Positions 1 to 6,362 of a DNA stretch of 16,327 bases are shown here, one piece after another. The notes below the pieces were generated by a model that saw only the letters and a program-made list of their open reading frames with translations, was not told where the DNA came from and searched no databases. Source of the stretch: Defluviitaleaceae bacterium (GTDB lineage: Bacteria; Bacillota; Clostridia; Lachnospirales; WQUN01); the NCBI GenBank assembly GCA_009783525.1, contig WRDG01000019.1, positions 1 to 16,327 on the forward strand, written 5' to 3'. The position numbers and the translations under genes are program-made. The first letter of the stretch is position 1, and each line of letters begins with the position of its first letter.

Positions 1-1
1 G

Positions 2-124
2 CGCCTTGAGTCATACACAAAGGACGGGCAGATAGCTTCTGTTTTGGAAAATTTCGGTTTTTCGCGTAAAAAAATAAGTGCGGCAAACGGCGGCGGAACG
101 GTTTTTTATTTTGATATTGCCTGA
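2..124 (+). CDS. 3' end of an unrecognised gene (partial)
   Basis: An open frame enters from the left edge and stops at TGA 122-124, giving 40 C-terminal residues that end in VFYFDIA. The tail contains a Gly-rich turn (NGGG) followed by an alternating hydrophobic strand, as in a small alpha/beta domain, but I do not recognise the family. A Rho-independent terminator starts 40 nt after the stop, which supports this being the true end of a plus-strand gene. The start and most of the protein lie outside the window. Confidence 0.5.
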   Translation, partial: RLESYTKDGQIASVLENFGFSRKKISAANGGGTVFYFDIA

Positions 125-164
125 TAGGAATAAACTCATTCAAAGATTTAAACGGCGGCAAAAA

Positions 165-193
165 GGCGGGGCGTCAGCTCCGTCTTTTTTTTT
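165..193 (+). terminator. Rho-independent terminator after the first gene
   Basis: Bases 165-172 pair with 177-184 to give an 8-bp stem that includes two G-U pairs and encloses a GTCA tetraloop. A run of nine T (185-193) follows directly. It ends the transcript of the partial gene at the left edge and insulates the ParB-like pair downstream. Confidence 0.85.
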
Positions 194-270
194 GCTTATT
201 AAATTGAATAACGGAATCGTTTGAAGTAGTAATCGGTTTCAAATCAATGCCATACGAAAAAAACGGATGC

Positions 271-299
271 TTGCATTATGTTTGCCCGTTTCATATAAT
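271..299 (+). promoter_or_regulatory. Sigma-A-type promoter for the ParB-like pair
   Basis: A perfect -10 box TATAAT (294-299) lies 17 bp after a weak -35 box TTGCAT (271-276, matching the first three consensus bases). Transcription would start near 305-307, inside the palindrome at 303-322, leaving a leader of about 83 nt before the ATG at 389. The rest of the 194-388 gap is AT-rich and shows no other gene. Confidence 0.7.
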
Positions 300-302
300 T
301 TC

Positions 303-322
303 AATCGAATGTATATTCGATT
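303..322. promoter_or_regulatory. Palindromic operator candidate at the transcription start
   Basis: AATCGAAT (303-310) and ATTCGATT (315-322) form a perfect 8-bp inverted repeat around a 4-bp spacer. It begins four bases after the -10 box and so covers the predicted start site, a position where a bound dimer would block initiation. The downstream genes encode helix-turn-helix proteins, so autoregulation is a natural guess, but this is inference from position and symmetry only. Confidence 0.55.
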
Positions 323-388
323 AATAAAATTACTTGCACGGCAATTAAATGCACTGCAATCAAATATTAAATGCGAAGGAGATAAAAA

Positions 389-1108
389 ATGGAAAACAAT
401 TTACGGACAGACCCGGAGTTTGCGTTGCTGATGCCGCCGCTTTCAACGCAGGAGCGCGAGCAGCTTGAAGCGAACATACTGTCGGAAAAAAAATGCCGCG
501 ACCCGATAATCGTATGGAAGGGTGTGGTCATAGACGGACACAACCGCTACGAAATATGCCGCAAACACGGCGTCGGTTACGAAATAAAAGAAAAATATTT
601 TCCGACGCGGGACGAAACGAAGCTTTGGATCATCGAAAACCAGCTTGGAAAGCGTAACCTGTCAAGCGCGGCGCGGATAGCGCTTGCGGCGGCAAAGGCC
701 GATTTGATAAAAAACAGGACGATAAACAGCCGGCCTGTGCGGGCGGAAAAAAATCTGCGGAAAACGATCGCCGAAGACGCCGGCGTCAGCGAGGGAACCG
801 TTCACAATTATTTCAAAGTGATCGAAAAGGGAAGCAAAAAAACTGCGGAAATGATGTTAAAAGGCGAAATATCGGTCGGCTCCGCCCGCCGCGAAGCGGA
901 ATTGATCATAAAAACGGTTACCGAATATCCGATCGAGCCCACTCCGCCGCTCGAAATCGCGCTTTCGCAGGTAAAATGTATAGAAAACATTTTAGAAAAC
1001 TTGCAAAGCCTGCTTCAAGCCGAAGACATAAAAAATACGAAAAGCGGCGCGTACTTATGCCTTAAAAGATTGCAAAGGCAAGTAAACGCCTGCGTCGAAA
1101 AATTATGA
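389..1108 (+). CDS. ParB-like N-terminal domain protein with HTH (copy 1)
   Basis: A 239-residue protein of the ParB/RepB/Spo0J-like superfamily. Residues 1-110 form the ParB/Srx-type domain: DGHNR at 49-53 sits where chromosomal ParB has its GxRR-type box, and ENQLGKRNLS at 83-92 resembles the ParB ENLQRxxL segment. A helix-turn-helix with GVSEGTVHNY follows at about 126-150, and the C-terminal 60 residues are helical with no recognised dimer domain. The ATG at 389 is preceded by AAGGAG at 376-381, a clear ribosome binding site. No ParA or parS-like site is visible, so this is an orphan ParB-like regulator or DNA-binding protein rather than a segregation factor. The gene at 1191 is a close paralog with identical spacing. 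Similar orphan proteins are known from phages, plasmids and clostridial genomes. Confidence 0.8.
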   Translation: MENNLRTDPEFALLMPPLSTQEREQLEANILSEKKCRDPIIVWKGVVIDGHNRYEICRKHGVGYEIKEKYFPTRDETKLWIIENQLGKRNLSSAARIALAAAKADLIKNRTINSRPVRAEKNLRKTIAEDAGVSEGTVHNYFKVIEKGSKKTAEMMLKGEISVGSARREAELIIKTVTEYPIEPTPPLEIALSQVKCIENILENLQSLLQAEDIKNTKSGAYLCLKRLQRQVNACVEKL

Positions 1109-1190
1109 GATCACAAATAAAACATTAAAAACCTATTTTATTGTTAAAAAATTTGGTTAAAAAAACATAAAAAAAGAAGGGAGCAAAAAT

Positions 1191-1943
1191 ATGACTGATT
1201 TGCCGCGCAAGGATCCGGAATTTCAAATGCTTGTACCGCCGCTGACGCAGGAGGAGCGCGAACAGCTCGAAAAAAATATCGTGGAGCATAAAAAATGCAT
1301 AAACCCGCTCGTCTCATGGGACGGGCTTTTGATCGACGGATACAACAGACTCGATATTTGCATAAAAAACGGAATTGCTTTCGAAGTGAAAGAAATGGAA
1401 TTTTCCACGAGGGACGAAGCGAAAATATGGATACTCGACAACCAGCTCGGCAGGCGGAACCTCAGCGACGCCGCAAGAATCGAAATCGCCGCGCTTCGCG
1501 CGGAAATGTTAAAAGCAAAAGCAAAGGATAAACAAAAAGCCGCCGGAGGTGATAAGTACGGGAAGGAAACGCTTTTTTCAATAATGACAACTAATTCCGA
1601 AGAACCAATAAATTTGCATAAGCAAATAGCAGCCGAAGCCAGCATAAGCGAAGGCACATTGCACATGTACAACAAAATCAAGAAAGAAGGCAGCCCGGAG
1701 CTTTTGCAAAGCGTCCTCTGCGGCGAGGTAAAAATCGGCACGGCGTATAAAAGCCTCAAAAGCCGCGCCGATACTAACGCGGAAAAAATTGGCTATTATT
1801 TAAAAAGGCTTGAATATTCGATAGGCGAAATAAAAAAGCAAATAAACACCTTCGGTGTTTCTTCATTCCCGGAAAACGCGGAGGAGTTAAAAGCGCGGCT
1901 CGGCGCGATATGGGCGGTTTTGGACTCGTTGATAAAAAAATAA
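1191..1943 (+). CDS. ParB-like N-terminal domain protein with HTH (copy 2)
   Basis: A 250-residue paralog of the preceding gene. Aligned without gaps, I count 57 identities in the first 100 residues, with DGYNR at 49-53 and DNQLGRRNLS at 83-92 in the same places. After residue 108 it carries an extra lysine/glycine-rich and polar loop (about 109-142) before the helix-turn-helix (ISEGTLHMY), so the copies differ most in the linker and the C-terminal helices. The ATG is preceded by AAGGGAG at 1177-1183. The 82-nt AT-rich gap from copy 1 shows no terminator, so the two are probably cotranscribed from the promoter at 271-299. No clear terminator was seen in 1944-2032, and the next gene converges from the other strand. 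The substrate or DNA site is unknown. Confidence 0.8.
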   Translation: MTDLPRKDPEFQMLVPPLTQEEREQLEKNIVEHKKCINPLVSWDGLLIDGYNRLDICIKNGIAFEVKEMEFSTRDEAKIWILDNQLGRRNLSDAARIEIAALRAEMLKAKAKDKQKAAGGDKYGKETLFSIMTTNSEEPINLHKQIAAEASISEGTLHMYNKIKKEGSPELLQSVLCGEVKIGTAYKSLKSRADTNAEKIGYYLKRLEYSIGEIKKQINTFGVSSFPENAEELKARLGAIWAVLDSLIKK

Positions 1944-2032
1944 ATTTAATACACGGAAAACCTGTAAGTATCCAAACACAACCCAAACGCCGTAATACAT
2001 AAATATAAAGCTCAACAACAGCCATTACATAC

Positions 2033-2374
2033 TCAACCAATCAAAACCGCCGCAAGCCCCGCGGCTTTTCCGTAGGCGCGGATCAACCCGCCTTTGCCGA
2101 GCAGTGTGCCGCCAAAATAACGAACCACCGCAATCGCGGTGTTTTGCAGATTGCGGCGGTTGATTACGTTGTATATCGGCAGCCCCGCAGAACCCCGGGG
2201 TTCTCCGCCGTCGCTTGTGCGGGCCGTGCTTGGCAGCACATAGGCAAAGGCGACGTGGCTTGCCTTCGGATGTTCGCCTGCGACCTTTGCGATAAACGCC
2301 TTTGCTTCGTCTTCGTTGTTGACCCGCGCGGCATAGCCGATGAAGCGGGATTTTTTTATTACGATTTCGGTCAC
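2033..2374 (-). CDS. yigZ: YigZ/IMPACT family protein, N-terminal domain only, possibly decaying
   Basis: The reading frame matches the UPF0029/IMPACT domain: EIVIKKSRFIGYA near the start, then SDGGEPRGSAGLPI and VVRYFGGTLLGKGGLIRAY. The family is linked to ribosome and translation stress in some members, but the molecular role of bacterial YigZ is unsettled. Full-length bacterial proteins are about 200 residues with a second ferredoxin-like domain; this one stops right after the first domain. The 5' end is also odd. The only standard in-frame start is GTG at 2374 with no ribosome binding site, yet homology-like sequence (KYRAIG) continues upstream in frame to about 2407, with only ATC codons before a TAG at 2417-2419. 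An ATG at 2427 is in another frame. It may be a frameshifted pseudogene or a short functional form. Confidence 0.65.
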   Translation of the reverse strand: MTEIVIKKSRFIGYAARVNNEDEAKAFIAKVAGEHPKASHVAFAYVLPSTARTSDGGEPRGSAGLPIYNVINRRNLQNTAIAVVRYFGGTLLGKGGLIRAYGKAAGLAAVLIG

Positions 2375-2489
2375 TGTATTACCGTCCGCGCCGATTGCCC
2401 GGTATTTGATGATTTGCTATTAATCATTTGATATTTTTGTTTGGTACTCCGATTTGCTTTGATTCGGCCGCGCCTTTTTTTCAAGCGTT

Positions 2490-3695
2490 TTACCCTTTTT
2501 TAAACGTGCGTGTGACGACGTTCTTCTTGCCGTATTCGTACATTTTTTCGCAATAGTATTTGTATGCCGGATATTCGATGGCATGGTGTGCGCCGTGGTC
2601 GAGCGCGGCGACATAATAGCCGCGTTTGCGCATGGGCGCGACGACGCGCTTGAGTTCGAGGTCGATTGCCTCGTAAACATCGGTTGTGGCGAAGCGTCCC
2701 ACCTGCGAGGGGTCGTTCGGTTCGAACATGTGCTTGTAGATGCCGCCGATCATCCTGTACTTGGGAAATTCCTCCGCGAATTTGAGCATGTCTACTCCGT
2801 TTACTTCCCACGGGAGCATGACGTCGATGCCGCTTTCGTACCACTGCCTGACAAGCGGCGAGGGGTTGCCGTCCGTGTCGAGGATTGTGTACGGGACGCC
2901 TATGCTTTTGGTGAAGTCCTTCCATTCTTTGTACCACCATGCGAAAACGTCGTCGAACAGCAGCGGCGAAATGAACGGCCCGGTTTTGCCGCAGCAGTCT
3001 TCCCAAACGAACGAGGCGTCGAAACGGTAATGCGCCGCGATTTTTTCGGTGATCCCCATGCAGGTTTCCAAATGGTCGCGCAGCATTGTAAGCACCCACT
3101 GACGGTCTTCGTACGGTGCTGCCATGGCTTCCTCCGTGCCGATTAACACGCGGAGGTATGCGTAAGGCCCGTGTACGAACAATGAGCTTATAAAATCATT
3201 TTGGCCCTTCATTTTTTCGGCGCTTTTTATCAGCGACTGCTCGTCGTAGCGGCTGTCGATGTTGCCAATGTAGCGATCCCTCGCGGCGAAATAGTCTTTG
3301 CGGTTTTTTATGGCGAAGTCTACTTCGTACGGCGGCGAGCCTACGCTCGAGCCGTCTTCGCCTTTTTGCTTGACGCTGTCGTGCAGCTCGCGGAACGTGT
3401 TTCCGTTGCCGTCCTTGTATGTAATGCGCGTGCCGTCGTCGTCGAGGAGCTTGGAGTCGTAATGCGGAAAGCAAAAATAATTTATGTTCGGCGAAGCGGA
3501 AAGCAGGCCCGATACGTTAAAATGGTCGTGCAGGTTTTCGTACTCCGAAAGCTTGTCGCCGGCGGATACCACATGCGCAGGCATGCCCTGCGAATACCAT
3601 TTTTTATACGGTACGTTAAACCCTTGTTCGAAATGCAGGAGATCGCCGCCGTTTTCACCGGCCATCGTCGCGTAAAAAAGTTCGCGGTTTGTCAT
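2490..3695 (-). CDS. Uroporphyrinogen decarboxylase-like (UroD/MtaA superfamily) protein
   Basis: A 401-residue protein with the layout of the UroD-like TIM-barrel family common in anaerobes. It opens with TNRELFYATMAG, as in many relatives, and has DTDGN at 273-277, the stretch ending in LPWEVNGVDM at 294-303, GGIYKHMFEP at 317-326 and DHGAHHAIEYPAYKYY at 366-381, which line up with family segments around the active-site cavity. It is not a clear HemE, and the usual Cys-rich zinc motif of corrinoid methyltransferases is not evident, so the substrate is unknown; members include methyltransferases of one-carbon metabolism and uncharacterised decarboxylase-like proteins. The ATG at 3695 follows a GGGGGAA stretch (3701-3707). 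It may be transcribed with the short YigZ gene below it, since no terminator was seen in 2420-2489. Upstream it faces helD across a symmetrical intergenic region. Confidence 0.85.
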   Translation of the reverse strand: MTNRELFYATMAGENGGDLLHFEQGFNVPYKKWYSQGMPAHVVSAGDKLSEYENLHDHFNVSGLLSASPNINYFCFPHYDSKLLDDDGTRITYKDGNGNTFRELHDSVKQKGEDGSSVGSPPYEVDFAIKNRKDYFAARDRYIGNIDSRYDEQSLIKSAEKMKGQNDFISSLFVHGPYAYLRVLIGTEEAMAAPYEDRQWVLTMLRDHLETCMGITEKIAAHYRFDASFVWEDCCGKTGPFISPLLFDDVFAWWYKEWKDFTKSIGVPYTILDTDGNPSPLVRQWYESGIDVMLPWEVNGVDMLKFAEEFPKYRMIGGIYKHMFEPNDPSQVGRFATTDVYEAIDLELKRVVAPMRKRGYYVAALDHGAHHAIEYPAYKYYCEKMYEYGKKNVVTRTFKKG

Positions 3696-3719
3696 TTTTT
3701 TTCCCCCGTTTTTAAATTA

Positions 3720-3815
3720 AAATTCGATATTTAATTGCAAAGTTTTGTTTTTGCTTCGTAAAATCCCTTGCTGCAAAGATTTTAAACGCGCAAAAACGAG
3801 TTGAATATCGAATTT
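3720..3815. repeat. Interrupted long palindrome between divergent genes
   Basis: Three nested pairs of perfectly complementary blocks span this region: 3720-3731 with 3804-3815 (12 bp), 3747-3754 with 3790-3797 (8 bp) and 3759-3765 with 3778-3784 (7 bp), around a 12-bp centre. The left arm is about 8 bp longer between the outer two blocks. It fills the middle of the gap separating the UroD-like gene (minus) from helD (plus), so each gene has a related sequence in its upstream region. It could be a duplicated-inverted promoter/operator region or a remnant of a small inverted-repeat element. Confidence 0.6.
3735..3764 (+). promoter_or_regulatory. Promoter candidate for helD
   Basis: TTGCAA (3735-3740) and TAAAAT (3759-3764) are separated by 18 bp and resemble a sigma-A promoter. 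Transcription would begin near 3771, leaving a leader of about 280 nt before the helD start. A mirror-image TAAAAT on the minus strand (3779-3784) could serve the UroD-like gene, but its -35 spacing (15 bp) is poor. Confidence 0.5.
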
Positions 3816-3825
3816 AAAAAGGCCA

Positions 3826-3854
3826 TGCCTTGCGTCGAACATACGTTCAAGGCA
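3826..3854 (+). promoter_or_regulatory. Hairpin in the helD leader
   Basis: TGCCTTG (3826-3832) and CAAGGCA (3848-3854) can form a 7-bp stem with a 15-nt loop in RNA starting from the promoter at 3735-3764. It lies upstream of the terminator-like hairpin at 3930-3958 and does not overlap it, so a switch between the two would need another element. Known riboswitch cores were not recognised. Confidence 0.35.
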
Positions 3855-3929
3855 AGCGGCATGACACGCATGTGCATCATAGGAATAAAATACAAACCTG
3901 TCAAGAAAAACCGCAAAAAAAAGAGAAAA

Positions 3930-3958
3930 AGCGAGCGGCAGCCGCCTCGCTTTTTTTT
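3930..3958 (+). terminator. Terminator-like hairpin inside the helD leader
   Basis: AGCGAG (3930-3935) pairs with CTCGCT (3946-3951), the stem continues as CGG/CCG past a bulged C, and eight T follow (3951-3958). The same hairpin also has an A-rich 5' flank, so it could act on the minus strand too. It sits about 95 nt before the helD ATG with no convincing gene ending in front of it, which suggests transcription attenuation of helD rather than ordinary termination. Confidence 0.7.
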
Positions 3959-4036
3959 ATTGTATCGGCCGGAGTTTATACGGAGCATGGCAAGCTTGCC
4001 ACGCGGCGGCCGCAAGCTTAATATCTGTAAATTGCC

Positions 4037-4044
4037 GGAGGGGG
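4037..4044 (+). promoter_or_regulatory. Ribosome binding site that sets the helD start
   Basis: GGAGGGGG (4037-4044) ends 8 nt before the ATG at 4053. The frame is open upstream to about 3801, but that extension is Lys/Arg-rich low-complexity sequence crossing the terminator hairpin and does not look like HelD, whereas MSGAEQ followed by a coiled coil is a typical HelD N-terminus. Confidence 0.75.
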
Positions 4045-4052
4045 TAAATGCG

Positions 4053-6362
4053 ATGAGCGGAGCGGAGCAAACAGGCGCGGAAAAAAATAGCGCGGCGTTA
4101 TTAACGGAGGAAAAGGCGTATCTCGAAAATGTGCTGGAATATTTGCAACTGTTTTTAGACGAAAGCTCGAGCAAAAAAAATGAGATAGACGATCTTGTTT
4201 CGTACGGGCGTAAACACTACAACTCGGACAACGCGGAGCAGTTCGTCGAGCTTTCGTTAAACATTAACATGCAGGAAGTTTTGGTGAAGCGCGTCACGCA
4301 AGCGGCTTATGCGCTTAACAAACCATATTTTGCGCGGGTGGACTTCGTGGAGGACGGCGACGCATCCGAGCAAAAATACTACATAGGCAAGATGAGCCTG
4401 ATGCGCGAGCTCGAACTGCTCATAACCGACTGGCGCGCCCCAATTGCGACGCTTTATTACGAAGGCAGGCTCGGAAGCGCCGAATACGAATGTCCTGACG
4501 GTATTATTGCCGGCGAGATCACATTGAAACGTCAGTACGCGATCGAAAAGGGCATACTGCAATCGTTCGGAGACATCGACATTACGACCAACGATTCGTT
4601 TTTGCAGGCGGCTCTCGGCGCGAGCAAGGACAGGCGGCTCAAAGACATAGTGACGACAATCCAGGCGGAGCAGAACCGAGTGATCCGCGCACCGCTTTTT
4701 GAACCGCTGATCGTGCAGGGCGCGGCAGGCGGCGGCAAGACGACGATAGCGCTGCACCGTATAGCGTATCTGCTGTATACGCACGAGCAGAGCCTTCAGC
4801 CGAAACATGTAATGATAATGGCGCCTAACCGGTTTTTTTTAAGCTATATTTCGGAAGTACTGCCCGACCTCGGCGTCGAGCGCGTCGTCCAAACGACTTT
4901 TGAGGATTATGCGGCGGAATGTATCGGGTTGAGCAAAAAAAAATGGAGCGTCACGCCGGACGTGCAGCATTTGGCGCGGATTATAAACGACGGAAAATAT
5001 ACCGGCGCCGCGTTTGAGGCGGCGCGTTTAAAAGGCGGCATGAGGTTTTTATACGCGGTAAAAAAATACTGCGAAAAAATCGAGCGGTCGGTTCCGCCCA
5101 AGGAAGATTTCGGTTTTGAGGAGTACGAGCTGTTCACCCACGAGGCGGTAGAGGATCTGTTCCTGCGCGAGTACAGATACCTGCCCGTGGCCAAACGGGT
5201 GAACGAAATAAAGAAGAACCTCAAAAACACGTTAAAAAAAGAAAAGCCGTTAATAATAGAAAAAATCGAAAGTGATTGTGAAAGCGCACGCAAAAAGTTA
5301 AAAAAAGAAATGGATGACGGGCCCGAAAGAAGAAGTCTGATAATAAAAATGCTCGACGAGCGCGACGAAAAAATCAAGCGGGTAAAATATAAAGCCGCGC
5401 AGATTCTTCCGCCCTACATAAAAAAATTTGCGGTAAAAACCGCGGCGGAATATTACTGCGAGCTTTTTTCAAACGCAGAGCTGCTTACGGAAATATGTTC
5501 CGAATGGTTTACGCCGGACGAGACGGAGGCGATGCGCAGCCACACGGCTCAAACGCTCGCGGAAAACAAACTCGACACGGCGGATCTGCCGCCGCTGCTG
5601 TGGATGCAGATAAAACTGTTCGGGTTAGGGGACGTATCCGTAATAAAACATGCCGTAATAGACGAGGCGCAGGATTTTTCGCTTTTCCAGTTCAGCGCGT
5701 TAAAGGCCGCTTTAAAAAGCGAATCATTTTCGATACTCGGCGACATTCATCAGGGGATTTATTCGCACAAGGGAGTGAACGACTGGGCTGAGGTCGAAAA
5801 AAATATCTTTCCCGTTTCGTCGAAAAAGAACGGGGTAAAAAACCTGACGCTCGTAAAAAGTTACCGTACTACAGTCGAAATAATGGAAGCGGCAAATCCC
5901 GTAATAGCGAAGCTGTACGAAAACGAGCCCGCGATCAGTCTTGCGGAGCCGGTCATCAGGCACGGCGAGCGCGTGGCGCTGCACCGCTGCGGCAGTCCTG
6001 TTTCGCTTGCGCTTGAAATAGAAAAAAAAATAGCCGAGTGCGAAAGCCTCGGCTACCGTTCGGTTGCGGTCATTTGCAAAACCGAATCGAAATGCAAATT
6101 TTTGCAAAAAACATTTAAACGGAAAATGCAACTGATAAACATCAACGAAGAAATGTACGGCGGCGGTTTTTTGATCGTGCCGGCGTATTTGGCAAAAGGG
6201 CTCGAGTTCGACGCGGTGCTTATAGCGGATGCCGAAGCCTACAGCGGCGCCGAACAGCTTGACATCAAGCTTTTATACATCGCGATGACCCGCGCACTCC
6301 ACTTGCTCGAAATATTTTACGAAGGCGATCCGCCGTCGTTAATAAAGCATCTTGTCAATTGA
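4053..6362 (+). CDS. helD: HelD-like UvrD-family helicase, RNA polymerase recycling factor
   Basis: A 769-residue protein, close to the length of Bacillus subtilis HelD. HelD proteins bind RNA polymerase, insert arms into its channels and remove stalled polymerase using ATP; some relatives protect against rifamycins. The sequence shows an N-terminal coiled coil (about 10-60), the HelD signature segment with DWRAPIATLYYEG, a superfamily 1 Walker A GAAGGGKT at 223-230 preceded by IQAEQNRVIR, a long charged coiled-coil insertion around 370-460, Walker B IDEAQD with Asp537-Glu538, and late motifs GLEFDAVLIADA and YIAMTRAL. I chose ATG 4053 because of the strong ribosome binding site and family fit. 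The preceding leader carries a terminator-like hairpin. The 3' end overlaps the convergent flavodoxin/SCP2 gene by 8 nt and no terminator follows. Confidence 0.9.
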   Translation: MSGAEQTGAEKNSAALLTEEKAYLENVLEYLQLFLDESSSKKNEIDDLVSYGRKHYNSDNAEQFVELSLNINMQEVLVKRVTQAAYALNKPYFARVDFVEDGDASEQKYYIGKMSLMRELELLITDWRAPIATLYYEGRLGSAEYECPDGIIAGEITLKRQYAIEKGILQSFGDIDITTNDSFLQAALGASKDRRLKDIVTTIQAEQNRVIRAPLFEPLIVQGAAGGGKTTIALHRIAYLLYTHEQSLQPKHVMIMAPNRFFLSYISEVLPDLGVERVVQTTFEDYAAECIGLSKKKWSVTPDVQHLARIINDGKYTGAAFEAARLKGGMRFLYAVKKYCEKIERSVPPKEDFGFEEYELFTHEAVEDLFLREYRYLPVAKRVNEIKKNLKNTLKKEKPLIIEKIESDCESARKKLKKEMDDGPERRSLIIKMLDERDEKIKRVKYKAAQILPPYIKKFAVKTAAEYYCELFSNAELLTEICSEWFTPDETEAMRSHTAQTLAENKLDTADLPPLLWMQIKLFGLGDVSVIKHAVIDEAQDFSLFQFSALKAALKSESFSILGDIHQGIYSHKGVNDWAEVEKNIFPVSSKKNGVKNLTLVKSYRTTVEIMEAANPVIAKLYENEPAISLAEPVIRHGERVALHRCGSPVSLALEIEKKIAECESLGYRSVAVICKTESKCKFLQKTFKRKMQLININEEMYGGGFLIVPAYLAKGLEFDAVLIADAEAYSGAEQLDIKLLYIAMTRALHLLEIFYEGDPPSLIKHLVN

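Noticed and set aside
1223..1759. Long opposite-strand frames over real genes (for example here and at 2583-3146, 4257-4808, 8232-8708)
   Set aside because: They are shadows of well-supported genes, lack ribosome binding sites and show no recognisable protein family.
389..1943. Chromosome or plasmid partition locus
   Set aside because: There is no ParA-type ATPase, no parS-like site, and the ParB arginine box is GHNR/GYNR rather than the canonical form.
303..3813. Shared ATTCGAT motif in the ParB operator and in the helD-side palindrome
   Set aside because: The 7-mer also occurs inside coding sequence (near 1816 and 2573), so the match is not distinctive enough to claim a common regulator.
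3801..4052. In-frame N-terminal extension of HelD
   Set aside because: It is Lys/Arg-rich low-complexity sequence, crosses a terminator hairpin and has no good ribosome binding site, whereas ATG 4053 does.
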